Assembly (NCBI GenBank): GCA_000729835.1
Contig: JFHB01000088.1
Span: forward strand, 54,768 to 118,767
Source of the DNA: Atkinsonella hypoxylon
Lineage: Eukaryota; Ascomycota; Sordariomycetes; Hypocreales; Clavicipitaceae
Length of the DNA: 64,000 bases
Direction of reading: 5' to 3'
Both the position numbers and the translations under genes were made by a program. This document shows positions 35,322 through 48,244 of this stretch, piece by piece; the stretch's first letter is position 1, and every line of letters begins with the position of its first letter. The notes beneath the pieces were generated by a model, which had not been told where the DNA came from, did not search any database, and saw only the letters and a list, made by a program, of their open reading frames with translations.

Positions 35322-36500
35322 ATGTTAATTAAAGAATCCCACGTTGACCTCCCGACCTCTGCCAACGGCAAGTCCAGCACCATGCGTACGTATAAGCTCC
35401 CACATGGGACTCATCATTCGGCATGCGCTCATCCATCCAGGCATCTTCCTCTTCCACCCAACCATACCAGGATATCCTAATGCGTAGGGTTTCTCCTCAA
35501 TCACCATCTCAATCAATACATGTCTAAATGATACTGAGCGTGTCAGTCGCTTCCCCGGGGTTTGCGTCTTCAGTGAAATCTACCAAGGTACATGCCATCA
35601 CCGAGCAAAACTTACGGATCGCTTATTAGCCTCTTATACTTGAGTATTCATTTACATATCGACAGTAACCGGCCCGGTAGCCCGCTTTGCTCGTCAAATT
35701 GCCGGTCAAGGCTTCATCGTCGCTGCCACATCCTCATACCACGACTTTATCGGTCCAGAGCCATTAAACTACGACGTTGCAGACACAGATCGTGGGAACA
35801 AATTCAAGATCGAGAAGGCAACCTGTTCCCCCTGTCATTTCTGACCTGAATCAACGATAGTTGACAGATCCCTAACAACTATGATACCAGACTCTTGAAT
35901 CCTACGACGCAGACTCTCACGCAACCGTCGACTACCTCCTCTCCCTGCCCACATGTACAGGTCGCATTGGCGCAACAGGCATGTGTCTAGGTGGTCATCT
36001 TGCCGTTCGAGCCGCCGTACGTTTCAAAACTTTTGACAAGGTATAAAATTGAAATTTTGTTCTCACAAACATAGCTCGACCCTCGAGTTTCAGCAACCGT
36101 GGCTTACTTCGCAACGGACATTCACTCTCGCACCCTCGGCCCATACACCGCCGCCAACTCATCGCCCTCTCCACCACCCTCCTCGAACCACACGCTTGAT
36201 CTGTTTCACAGGCTCAAGGGCGAAGTTTCCCTTCTATTTGGCATCAAAGACACGCATGTTCCCGATCAGGGGCGCGACCTCATCCGCCAGAAGCTTCGTG
36301 ACGCCGGTGTCGTATTTAGTTTCCACGAGTTCGCATGGGCACAGCATGCCTTTATACGAGACGAATTGAGCAAGGGACGGTACGATCCCGCTATAACGAA
36401 GGCTTGTTTTGAAATTCTACTGGAGCTGTTCGGGCGGGTATTGAAGACGGATTTGGGAGAACCAGAAGACAAACTAGCTGAGCCAGAACACGTATGTTGA
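35322..36500 (+). CDS. dienelactone hydrolase family protein, 283 aa, 6 exons
   Basis: Alpha/beta hydrolase of the DLH family, presumably cytosolic; the substrate is unknown (lactones or thioester-like compounds in relatives). Exons are 35322-35385, 35441-35483, 35547-35587, 35666-35817, 35891-36016 and 36075-36500. The nucleophile is Cys132 in GMCLGG, and the other catalytic positions are the Asp in KDTHVP and the His in WAQHAF near the end. All expected early motifs (RIFLFHPTIPGYPNA, FPGVCVFSEIYQVTGPV, SSYHDF) appear only after splicing the small exons. The fourth intron begins GC (AAG|GCAACC), while the others are GT-AG. Divergent from SEY1 and convergent with the MscS channel. Confidence 0.88.
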
Positions 36501-36852
36501 CTGAGACAAGTCGCCCAAGGTGAAGCTGTGACTTAGTTAAGGAGTGACGCATCGAAGAGCATGAATCAAAGTAGCTTCACATCGAAATATGGAATGGAAC
36601 TGAAGAATGCTCATAAATCAGTCTCATTTTTATCAATCTCTAGATCCAGGTTCAAGTAGTTCACGGTAGAAAATGCCGATCCATTTTGTAGTATATGCTA
36701 CGCATCTCAACTTGCGTACACTTAATAGCCACAGAGTATCCAAATGAAATGGATTCTATTATCAATGTAACTACTTGCTTGGATATTCCCTTCTCAAGTG
36801 GGTAATTTTTGCTTCCGTTCCGTCATCGTCAGTGCTTCTGAGTCAAGGAAAA
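36501..36852. other. 352-bp convergent spacer
   Basis: 3' regions of the dienelactone hydrolase and the MscS channel face each other here. It is AT-rich, with no gene. Confidence 0.5.
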
Positions 36853-39673
36853 TTAATGCTGTCCTGTGTAAGGACCACTTGAAAGGCCACGATATGATTG
36901 GCTACCGTCCTGCGTCCTTTGCGATGCCGATGGGTGAAGTCCCTCTTCGTCCTCTTCCTTTACTGTGGCCTCATGGCGGCTGCTTCGGTTAAAGCTGTAG
37001 AACCGCTGAGGGATTCCTGTTTGGGCTTCTTCGTCAAAGCTGGCCGTGCGAGGGTTATAGGATGAATGCCCAGGGCCAGTGTTCTCTGTGGGACTGAGAG
37101 TATGTAATCCTTCGCCCGCTCTCCTACGACCACGCTGACTCTCCTTTTTCGCAAGTTCGTTTCGGGCCGATTCCATATCCTTTTGGCGGCGGTCCTCCAA
37201 AGGTGAATGAGAGTTGAACGATCGGTCATCACGAGCATCCCAGTTGCCGCCAGTCTCAAGAACCAGTGAACGGGCGGTCAGCTCGGCAGCAGCGTGCAGT
37301 TCGGCAGCCAAAGCTTCCTCTTCGGTCAGCTTGGGATGTGCAGGCACCATGCGAGCAGCATCTGCTGCCTTTGCGGCGTCTTCGCGGCTCTTTGCTGCCC
37401 ACTCATCTGTTACAGAAACCGAATAACTTGGGTTGGTGGGTCCACCTAAGACCTCGGTGCCACCTCCAGGAGCGTGGATCGGAATCCTCTTCAGGGCAAG
37501 AGCCAAGGCACACATGAACTTGGAGCGACGAGTGGCCCTGATGACATCATTGTGCCAGTTAGACTTGTGCTTAATGGAGAGATTAAGCGTGAGCTTGTCC
37601 AGGTCGTTGACGCTGGTAACTCCGATGGTGAAGTCGGGCTTGAAATCACGAGCGTTGTCAGGATGTCTGAGAAACTTCTCCATCTCAGTACGAAGTAGCT
37701 CAATATCCTCGAAACGCGTGTCATATGACACATCGACTGAGAAAGACTCCGACATAGCCTTACTTCGAGTCACATTATCGATCCAAAGATTATTTAGAAC
37801 AATGTTGGGCACCTGCAGCCACTGTTAGTTGTCTTGCCTTGATGTATGGTTCTTGGTTCTTCTGTCATACCTGGGTCACCTTGTTTTGCGCCGTCTTAGT
37901 GAAAACAGTGTACAGCAACGAGATCCTGTCAACGATCATCTGCGAACCATTGATCTCACAGCGGTCACCGACGTCATATGGATGTTTGACGAAGAGGAAA
38001 ATGCAGGAACCCAGAAATTCCTGGGTCGTGACGGCAAAAACGAAGGACAAAGAAAGAAGGGCTGTGCCGGCAGTCGCCACAGTGGTCAGGAAACTGCTGT
38101 GAAAGAAGAATACTTTACACCATATTAGCAGAACTCTCAATTTAAATGTATTAGAGTAGTTCAAGGGACACTTACAAAAGATGAAAATGGTAATCAACAG
38201 CACAACAAAAAGTAGGACCTTGTCGAAAACACGGAGAGCTTGTCCGATATCCTTCATGCCCTCACCAATGGCTTTGCGCTCATGGCCAATCTCGACCGTT
38301 TTGCGTACCATCTCATCGAGACTGATATCACCGTTCAAATCGGAATCGATCATATTAAAAGCTTCTTCCGCTTCCGACTTGTACGCAGGACCGAGAACCT
38401 CTTCAAAATCCTCCAGGTAGAGCGCATCCTTGCCCTCCAGGACAAAAGACATCCAAATACGCCTGCCCAACGCCTCAGAAGGCAACTTCTTCTCCAAAGC
38501 TTCGAGCACAATCGAGTGGGCGGAGTTGGGGTTAAATACTTGTTTACCGGTGATTTCATGAGCGACATGACCAACGACAGATGTAACCTTGTCTCCGAAA
38601 CGACCGACGTCACCAATAATCTTCATAGGTGTAGCGGAGACGTGACCGCCCAGGAGCTTTTTCTTCTTTGATCGCAACATCATCTCGATGCTATCATTGA
38701 TGACGTAGTCCTCTTCCGCGAACTCGGGGCAGTACATAGGAAACAATGCTCGGGACGCATCGTACAACAGTCCAAGTAAGTAGATCTCTCGTTTGGACTC
38801 CTTGATTCTGTTGGCAAAAGAGCGTTGGTGGTAAGAGACACCAATGAGTTGAACGAACGCCTTTTCCACCAACAAAACGGCGGAAGAGACAAAGACGGCG
38901 CCCAGAATTTTCTGCATTACATCAGTCCAGGCGACGCCGATTGAGAGGGCCCCTCTGAAGAGTTGGTTGAAAGTGATGAACGTAGCAAGTGCCCAGAAGA
39001 AGAGCGACAGAGTGATGTTCAGGTTCGTCAAAACCGTAGCATACTTGCGCACACCTGTACTGACAACACCAGAGACAAAGACGAAGACTTTAGGGAGCAG
39101 CCAGGCCACGATCTTTCCGGCCCAAAGTGTCAGCCAGGTAATCTCAATCCAAAGTAGAAGGCTGTAAACTGAAGGCCCATCCTTGATGATGAATTTTTGG
39201 TTGGAGTCCTTAACTGTCACATTGCCAATAGTTGGATATTCTTTCATGTCTAGTGCAGCAAGAATGACGACGGGGATGGCAAGAATAATGGCAACAGGGA
39301 CGATGTAGACCATGTAACGCGTAACGACTGAAAAGCCAACAATCTTGGCGTACAGTCTTCCAAGGGCATTTACGCTAACTTCATCGGAGCTGACCGTGTT
39401 ATTTCGTCCGAGTTTATCGTCTTGTTTTCGTCGACGGCCAGCATGCTGATGCTTCAGCTCAGAGTCACCCTTCTCATCCCCATGTTGCGAGCCGGATTCG
39501 TATGAATTTGAAGTGCCTTGGTTCAACTTACGTGCGCCAGTTGTAGAAGTGTTGCTTTTTACGGCAGTCAAAGGGATGCCAGACTCATTCACGTCTGCTT
39601 CTGACTTATTCCCCAATGGGACAAAGCCCGAATGGCGTGATGCCAGAGAGCTATGCCGGTTTGGCATTGCCAT
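36853..39673 (-). CDS. EF-hand mechanosensitive ion channel, MscS family (Msy1/Msy2-like), 899 aa
   Basis: Predicted intracellular (ER-type) mechanosensitive channel controlling calcium after hypo-osmotic shock, as known for fission yeast Msy1 and Msy2. Exons are 39673-38176, 38112-37871 and 37812-36853. Several N-terminal membrane helices precede a canonical EF-hand loop DSDLNGDISLDE at residues 443-454. The pore helix region ATAGTALLSLSFVFAVTTQEFLGS and the beta domain VKHPYDVGDRCEI follow, then a long charged C-terminal tail. The first intron lies in the pore-lining segment; I chose the acceptor at 38112/38113 because it gives the family length there. Reading straight through it is also open, which could mislead annotation. 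Start at the first ATG (39673); a second ATG is two codons on. Confidence 0.9.
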
Positions 39674-42600
39674 CAAGTCGGAAGCAAGTAGAATAAGGCA
39701 AGAGTATCTCGACCTCCTTTATTGAAGCAATTCCCTAGTAGCAATTGCTTCGAGTCACACCACAGGAAAGACAGATCTTGGGATAGGCGTTTCGGCGTGT
39801 TGGGAAACTCGAGGCGTAGATCTAGGGACCTGTGAACGAGTATCTGCGTGATAGTCGTGTGGTTGGATTCGTTGGAATCATGAATTCCCCGTAGCAATAT
39901 TGTAGTGGATGAAAGATGCAAGATGAATGCGACTCGTTAAAAATGCAACAAGCGAGCGAAACTGCCACGGCGAGTTGGCCTGGTCCCCAATCCAACGCGT
40001 AGCCAAATGAAGTCCTGCTTCAAATGACTACCAGGGCTCTCTAGGTTGAGGCCCACTGTAGTTTAATGAACCGTTGGAGTCGTTGATGGTAGGTGGCCCG
40101 CAGGTCGGGTATGGGAGAAGAAGAAAAGACTGAGCTTTTAAAAAATGCAGCACCTAGGAAAGAAAGTACGCAGATAACGAGAGTATCATGGGCAGAAAAA
40201 CGATGAGTAGGATGAGCGAGGGGAGACTCAACGCAGAAAAGGGGAAGAAGGGAATAAGAAAACCAGTACCGCTAAAGGGGTGAAGTGCCGAGAGCAGGAG
40301 GAAATGCTCAGGGGGGTCTAGCCCCATGTACATGCCTGTGGAGAAGGAAGTCCAGTCTGAAACTCCATGTCACCTTTGAATCTTGCCGTGCCTGCATGTG
40401 TCTGATTAATGCTGGAATTCGCTGCATCCTGGCAGAATCGTTTACCGTCACGTAAACAAATGCTGTATTATCGAGTCGCAACATTTTATGCGCATATTTC
40501 AAAAAGCCAAGCAGGCGTTTGACGCATGTTCACTGTTGTTCACTTGTCATTTGGCTGTCCTGTCCGCCGTGATTAACATTAATGCCGTGCAAAATACTCC
40601 GTAAATTAACGCTATTCGGTATTAGACCTGACGCCACTTTAGACCACGACCCAGTCTGGCTCCAGTACAATCGGCGTACTTTTTCACGCGGTTGACCCAC
40701 TCTAGAAATGACCAGACCTTTTTTGGCTGCTAACTAGTTAACTAACGGTCAGCACACAATTCAAGCCTGACTTGGGTGAAAACTACAATGTAATGAGATG
40801 AAAAGCTAGAAGTTCTGGAAAATTCTATGCTCTCCTTGTACGTCAATCCACCTGATAGTCTCGGCAGCTCGACTTGATCTGTCGACTACGGAGTAAGGAC
40901 CCAGGTATTCTTATTACTGTATCGAGGTACTTACTCTGTCCATTCATACCTGTAGAACATGTACTAGTAGAAAGAAGTACTTATTTATCGGCTCACCTTG
41001 ATTGGCCATCATTCTAGTCAATTTGCAACATCTCTTAGGCCTTAGCCCTGCCGAAAGAGATATGCATTGATCGCCAGCTCCTTCAACTCCAATAGGAGTC
41101 CATGACACGTGGGGTGGAAAGCTGATCAACTGGACGCGAGAATCTGAGAATCTGAGACGGTCCCGATCCGAGCGCCGGTCGTCAAGGGAAGAGGCACTCC
41201 TCTGGCAGAGAAACACGAAGAACCAAAAATAAAAAATAAAAAAAAGCGGGGACGCGGTGGAGATGATGTGCCAGGGACCGAACACAAACAAGGCAAACCG
41301 CGATTAGCGATTTCGATCGTGAGGAGCAGGACCAGCATGTGAACATCCGGTGAGATAGGCATGCGACTGGAAGAGGAAAAGCCCAAAAAAAAAAAAACAA
41401 AAAAAAGGTGGCCTGTCCAGCACCACCTCCAATGGTTCAATGGGTGCCATGTTAAACTATCTGATTACGGAGTACACTGAGAACAAACTGGTTCTTGTTT
41501 CTTCGTTGACTCAAAGCTCGACGCATTCCGAGCCAGGAAGGCCGATTTATGTACTCCGAGGGAAATACCATGGACGTAATCATGCAGCTTAAAACGCCAT
41601 GAACACAGCAGGTTGTACAAGATGAGCATAACTCCGTCAATGCCACCATAGAGTTCATCTGCCAATTTTGCACGATCCTGTGGTACAAGCTGTGTCTTCA
41701 ATTGGGGAAAAAAAAAGGGGGGGGGATCAAATATCTAACAACCGCCGACCTTCATTCCAAGCCACAAACCCATCATGTTGCCGCCTCCTGAGGATTACGC
41801 GCCGAGGCCTTTCTATTACCTACCTAGTTAATGCCAACTGTTCGGCCGAGCAAACGGTAACTAGCCCAGGAGAGCAGCCACGTCACCAGCACTGAAAATG
41901 CACCGTATTATTCCGAACAAATCGTTGCTCAAGTTCATCAAGCCACGTGGGGACACAGCCCATTCGATCGACGATCTCTTGGCAAATGCTCCCTCCGATC
42001 AGCTCAACCCTTCTTTACTCTTTCGTTTAACGGCAGTGAATCATGGCCCGAAAAAAAAAAGTGTTTCTCGACGGGCTGCGCGGGTGATGCGCAGAGCATC
42101 ATCCTACCTACTGGAAGTCTATGGTGAAAGGTAAGTCGAAGTACTGTACATCCCAATGCACGCAATGATCCATGCTTGGCTGTGCACGGCAGATTATAAT
42201 AGTTCGATTGTCAATCCAGTAAGGTGTTTTCGAGGAAAGCGGGATACAGCATTAGCTAGACCTGCTTAGCAAGCAAGGCGTGGCCAGAATAACGCAGTTT
42301 AACTATCAACAGGTGGATTGAATCAATGCCTCAGGTTCAAGCACGTCAAGGTGAACGTGTGTCGCTGGACTCCGTAGAGACTTCACTTATCTAGGTACCT
42401 AGCCAGCGATGTAATTTTGATCAAAACGAGGCTTTAGATGCATTACTTGCGGCCGGTTGTATGCTAAGGGTAAAGTTCGCAATGTGGGTGCTGACGTCGG
42501 GTTAATCTGGCTGCCGCGTGGCAGGCTAGTCTCTTAGTGCCGAAACGGCTCGAAGCTTCTGAAACCACGTCGCTACCTCGAACTACATCCCACTGTAGAA

Positions 42601-43400
42601 ATCTCGAGTGACCTAGGCAGCCGCAAAAGTCCAATCTGAATTCGAACTACAAAAGCACACATCGCTAGTCAGCAAGATCAGCTCTAAAGGCCCAATAGGG
42701 CACCAGCACAGCACAGTTGGACCCATTTGCTCCTCAGGTCAACTTCCGCAAAGCCACTAACTAGTCTGCACGATGAGCAAATAGTAGTTCGCCACCCGGA
42801 GCACATGACGTCGATCCCTCGTGAAAATGTCATGATGCCGATGACGACACATCGCGGCAGATCAATTGATGAACAGACAAGTGTGGAAGGTCCAGCGTCC
42901 AAGATGCTAATCAATGGTGTTGTCACTTTGTCTGTTGATAACCAGAATGTGAGTAGGCATTAGTATGGACGTTCCAAATGGGTCCAAGAGGCGCGGCATA
43001 CTTCCTTCAACCTCGATCAACAAAGAGATCAACTATCATCGATCAGCACGGACGGTAGGCGGAGTAACGAATTGAACAATAACATTACAATGACGTGGGC
43101 CCAGATTCACGGTCATAATGAAGCGACTCGTCTACATAATTTTCCAATGTCTCTCCCCAAGAACAACCGGCGCCTTAAATTGTAGTTTTGAAAAATTGAT
43201 TGAAATTTGCAACGTATATGAAATGCCAAGTAATAAACCACACTCGCTATATGCCATACAAGCCTGGGATAAATGAAAATCATGGAAGGGTATCGTTCCC
43301 AGCGCCTGAACTACAATAAAAAACTCCAGCCAAATGAACCATATCGGATAATCAAAGAATTCATCTCATACAACTGCTTCCCTTCTCGTCAAGCTCGAAT
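39674..43400. other. 3.7-kb gene-free region
   Basis: No intact gene found. It begins with the MscS promoter. Homopolymer A tracts lie near 41221-41245, 41384-41408 and 41707-41717 (with a following G run). TACTCCGTA/TACGGAGTA words lie at 40595, 40887 and 41466. Open frames such as 41898-42134 lack any recognisable motif. The right end is the 3' flank of the second sugar transporter. Confidence 0.55.
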
Positions 43401-45833
43401 CTAGCCACTGGTTGTACGCTGTACTTGATGTCTCGTCGCGTCTGAGTTCGTCGTGTGTCCCACCATGTCTTTCAGTTCTACCCTCGCTTTGTCGTTCTCG
43501 AAGCCCGAGTCGCTGTTGCTGTTATTCTGTTCGTCCTCTTCTTCGTGCTCGGCGACATCGAACTGGTACAGTGGTGTGAGCGCAGCATTCTTCCTCCGCA
43601 AAATCCAACGCTTGCACCACCAGGGCAAAGTCTGGGTCGTCTGGTAGCGCATGAACACACGAGTCGGCACTGCGAAGATGTAGTCGAGTTCCTCCAGTGT
43701 ACGCTGTTTAGTCTCGGGGACGAATAAGAAGATCAACACCAGAGCGGCAATATTGAGGAAGGAATAAAATCCAAATGAACCAAACGCGTCTAATCGATTG
43801 AGCATGAGGGGAAATGTTACTCCCAGAACAGCTGCCCAGAAGAGGTTGTTGGCCACAGCCCAAGCCATTCCAACCTCACGATGAGAGAGAGGGAAGACTT
43901 CAGCTGAGTAGGTGAACGGCACTGGACCCTCGCCTGGCGAGTAAAACGCCGCAAAGAGATAGATAAACAGCGCCACGAAGGCAAGATGTGCGCCTGCCTT
44001 GCCCGGGATCAAAGTGCATAGTCCAGCAGCGAGTAGTGTCCATGCCATTTGTGGAAATGTGAATAACAGCAGCGACCGTCGCCCAAACGTATCGATTGTC
44101 CAGACTGCCGGAAAGGCAAACAGAAAGTTGATGAGTCCGAAGCCCCATGTTGCCCAAAGCGCTTCCATCGGAGTAGCTCCAGCGTTGCGGAACACATCCG
44201 ACGAATAGAAGGCAATAATGTTGATGCCGCACAATTGCTGCGCGATCATCACGACGAAGGATGCAAGAGTGGCGCGTCGAATTCGCGGAACCTTGAAGAG
44301 CTCGATGAATCGTTGGAGGTAGTCTCCGCCACCGGCATACTCTCGCTCGACCTCGAGCTGAACGTGAATGTAATATAAATCGCGAGCAGCCTGCACACGA
44401 TTATTCCGCAGCCGCAAAAGAGATCTCATCGCATCTCTATACCGACCCTTTTTGATATACCAACGTGGTGATTCGGGACAAAAATATATAAGGATAGCGA
44501 GCGGTATGGCTGGAATCATGGCAGATCCGAGCTGGTATCGCCAAACAGCTCCACTGAGTTTCATCAATCCCAAATTCGCACAAGTGCCCAAGAAGATCCC
44601 AAATGCGTTCCACAACTGCCAACTCATGACCAGAGCTCCTCGGATAGGAGCCGGGGAGTTTTCGGCAGCATAAATTGGAACTATTTCGCAACGTTATCAG
44701 CCACCAGGCAGAAAAGGGAGAAATTACGGCCCTTTTGAGCACACTCACCTGTCGAGGCCTTGGTGCCCATTCCCACACCGAGCAGCAACCGACAAACCAG
44801 TAACTGCCCCCAACTGTTGCAGAATGCACCAGCCAGAACGGGCCATAGACAAAAGTTTGCCGACACGAAAATAGACCCTCGACGTCCAAAGTAGGCATTG
44901 ACCGGATCGGTAAGCCAACAACCAACGAGAGCAGTACCAATGTACGGAGCAGCGTTGACGAGACCAACAATTATTTTATCACTAACTTGGTCCCCATCGA
45001 TGCCGAAGGCCTTCGGGAATTCCAGATTCGCCCCATTCGACCCCGTCTGATCCCAACCCTGGACAGCAGCACCGATCGAGCAGGTAATTATGGTTAAGTA
45101 TAATTGTTTAGGAATTCGCCATTTGTGGAGAACTTCATCGCGAAGAGACTCTATCTCTTTTTGCGTCAGGGCTTCAGGGCCCGTGATATCCTCGTACCCT
45201 GTGGGATCTTGAGCAATCAGAGCGCCTTGGCGGAGGAGGCCGCGATAGTCGTTCAAGTCCTTATCCTGACAGAATTGATCCACGTTGCTGAGAAGGACGC
45301 GACGAGGAATGCCTATCAAAGGGTTCTTGATTCTGTAATGCAGAGCGAGACGTTAGACCCTGCATGAAGATTGAGGGAAAATCCAATTGGCCCTACTTGG
45401 CTTCAATATTTGAGTTAAGGTTGACTCGAGGAACTGAGCTAGGGAGGGAGTGGAGTCCTGCTTCTGTCGAGGAGGCAGCCTGGAATTCGTCGGACTCCCT
45501 GCAACTGCGTGGTGGAAAAGTGAGTCAATTAATTCAAGGTACTCGATGATTGAAGGCAGAGTATATTCTTCGTTGGTAAAAAGAGATATAAAGTGTGTTA
45601 AGAAATGGGGTTGACCTGCCCGCGATGCGGACGATGATGGTCTAAGGCGAGACTAGCAGGGCTGTCGCAACAGGGTCTGAGACCAGTGCGGCTGGCGGTG
45701 ATGGGAAGTGCCACTGGCTAGCGCGAGGAAAGAAGCAAACTGAACTTGTGAAATACGAGTTTGTTTTTAGACGGGCTAAAAAAAAGGTTACTCACCTGGA
45801 TGCCTCCTCAACCCTCTCAGCATGCTCCGACAT
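43401..45833 (-). CDS. MFS sugar transporter (SP family), 667 aa, 4 exons
   Basis: Second sugar:proton symporter in the window, paralogous to 3960-6223. Exons are 45833-45796, 45498-45397, 45332-44749 and 44680-43401. The first intron (297 bp) is long for this genome and the first exon codes only MSEHAERVEEAS. Hallmarks are GALIAQDPTGYED, WDQTGSNGANLEFP, FGRRGS, PESPRWYIKKGRY, QQLCGINIIAFYSSDVF, IDTFGRRS and VPETKQRTLEELDYIF, with a C-terminal acidic Asn/Glu-rich tail. The N-terminal extension joins in frame only with the small upstream exons. None of its three introns matches the six of the paralogue. Substrate unknown. Confidence 0.9.
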
Positions 45834-46741
45834 AACCAACAACGACAGCAGCCGCTACTGCTGCAGCCGTCGCGAGCTCGATGGGCAAAATCCGGGGAAA
45901 CTGTCGCTCAGTGGTGTATGGGTGGTGGAGACGGAGAGGCGAGTGGCGGGCGATGGATGGTCCCTGACCTAATTATGCTTCGCTTCGCATTTGGCGGCGA
46001 TCGGGGTGGGAAGACCGGCCAGTGTGACGGTGTTGCCTTGTCGGATATTTTAGTTGCGCTCGAGTCTAGCGGAGCGAGGAACAGCAGGCATCTAGCACAG
46101 CAACATGTCCCTGGATCGGGGGTCCAGGTTCTTGGCTCTTATAGAAAATAAGAAGGAGACGAGGGTGCGAAGAGGAAGAGTTGGAGTCGGGTCAGCGAAG
46201 AAGAGCGAGCTGCCAAGGCTGAGCTCACCCACTCCAGCTGCAGCCAACACCAGCTGGGGGTGAGAAAACATGCGGGACAGAGGGAAAGCAGGCTTGATCT
46301 GACGATGCTCGAGTACTCGGTACTGTCTGGTCTGGTTGCTTATTTAACCACATGCAGACTATTTATTATTAGTGCCCCAGTGCCTAACAGGAGCTGCCAA
46401 GGCTTGGTCAACTTGGTACGGGCTTGGTATTGCCAGGGAATGAGTCTGGATGAGTGGGCGGTTTGACGTAAACGAATACGTTCTCCTTCTCTCCTTCCTC
46501 TCTCCTGTTGAAGAGTAACTAACTAATAACGGAGAGAGAAAGTGGAAAGAGGGCGATGGCAAAATTAGCCAAATTCGATGCTGATGGTGGAGCCGGGGGA
46601 TGTAGCGAAACCCGGTCTAGGTTGGTGGTAATTAGGGCACGCCAAGCAATTGGCAGCCAGGTTGTCAGGCTGACACTGTTTGACGCCATTTGACAAGGTA
46701 GGTAGTGGAGCCTAGAACTGCAAGCTCGGGGGAGGCGAACG

Positions 46742-46758
46742 GTAATACGGAGTATTAC
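46742..46758. repeat. 17-bp palindrome GTAATAC-GGA-GTATTAC
   Basis: Perfect 7-bp arms separated by GGA, containing the TACGGAGTA word seen repeatedly in this window. It may be a protein-binding site or a relic of an element end. Confidence 0.5.
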
Positions 46759-47194
46759 TAAGACTACTAGGTACCTAGGTAAATATTGATGCAATTTTGC
46801 CTCACAGCGGACTTGTACCTCAATGGTTGATTCGAATGGAGGAGATAGATGCAGTCAAGCCGTGGCTCAGAACGCGATATCAGATATCCAGATGTGCGCT
46901 CGCACGGCTGCAAAGTATCACAATCGGGCGATTTTCATTTCCTCAAAAAAAGCCTGAAATGGGCAAAACCGTTGAAAACGCCAGTGCCGTTTACCCGTTG
47001 CTCTTAGCTGCTGCTAGTCATCGTCACCATCTATCCATCTATCCCTGAAGCGCCACAAGACGACGACTAGTCAGCCAATCAGATTAGTAGAGAAGCGGAT
47101 ACTTGAAGCCGCGTATAGCTTAGAAATTGGCATGACATAGAGTGGAGAAAAAAGATACTTTAACTCAGGGGTAGATTATATAGAAAAATAAGTC

Positions 47195-47345
47195 TCTGCG
47201 GGATAGTGCTTAATCCCTATATATTCTCCGGTACCTCTCTAACAGTAAAAGCCCACGCGGTGTCCCTACACTAATTAAAGCTGTTAGCGAGTACCTCAAA
47301 GTGGGGCTTAAGGATTTGCAAAATAATTCAAGGGTTGGAGTGTAA
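47195..47345 (+). repeat. dispersed repeat family 1, copy C (short form)
   Basis: It shares ccctatatat, ctctctaacag and the block ctgttagcgagtacct followed by ggggctt and gggttg with copy B (48245-48660) in the same order. The middle part of B is missing, so C is an internally deleted or solo form. Confidence 0.65.
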
Positions 47346-48068
47346 ATGCCATCTCAGAAGAAGTACATGGATTAGGTGACCAAAAACTCGGGTTTTTTAG
47401 CATTACCCGCCAAGGTCCACCACGCAAAATTTCAGCGCCAAGATACCTCATCCTCGGTACTTAGGGCTTGCTATTGTGGCACATCGACAATAGCCGTCAA
47501 AACCATCAGTCCTCGAGGCAGAGTCTTCCACTGCAATCTCTTGGGTGGTCTTACGGCGCTTATGGCGGACGTAAAGGTATAGTGGACAAGCGCCATTGCG
47601 GCAGTTGGATTGTTATGTCAGCACAGGGTCTAGAACGTACGGTCAAAGTTACGATTGTTGTGCATGGAACGTTAGTGACCACCGTATGTGGAACAATATG
47701 TCGCACCTACGACAGCACTCATTGGCCCAGCACCTTCGAAATTACTACCAATTAGCGAAAATTTTCCGAAAATCCTGACATGAAGACGGTAAGTGCCTCT
47801 GCATGACGATTTTGCTTCGCTTTAACTATTATTTGACCCACTCGCGCCTATCGATGGTTATTGCTAGCAGAGGCTCTCTCGCACCAAATTAACGGAAAGG
47901 ACCTGTCTGTCACTTTGTTATCGAAGCAGGATTTTATTAAACCCCTTTGCGACTGATATAATATTAGGCGTGGACAAGGAAAGTTTCGTTACTCTTATGA
48001 CTCGAGTCTTTTAAACTATCGCATGGCTTCCTGGCAATTGACGTACATGCCTACAAGGCTATGTCCAC

Positions 48069-48091
48069 CGTTCGGCTCAAAAAGCCGAACG
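48069..48091. repeat. 9-bp perfect hairpin CGTTCGGCT-caaaa-AGCCGAACG
   Basis: The stem arms at 48069-48077 and 48083-48091 are exact complements, with a 5-nt A-rich loop. It resembles an intrinsic-terminator-like hairpin, but in a fungal repeat tract an inverted-repeat element remnant is more likely. Confidence 0.7.
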
Positions 48092-48244
48092 ATGCCAGGG
48101 TGCAACGTGAAGATTATAGCATGACGCCAAGCATGTCCCCTCCAGCTCTTCTGAAGCACTTACCACGATTAGCTATAACGACTTCACACTGGTCCTCTCG
48201 ACTACCTAGGTATATGTGATTGCGAGTTTACAATCTATCCTTCT

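Noticed and set aside
41898..42134. 78-codon open frame near poly-A tracts
   Set aside because: No family resemblance and no flanking exons; the frame passes through a poly-A run.
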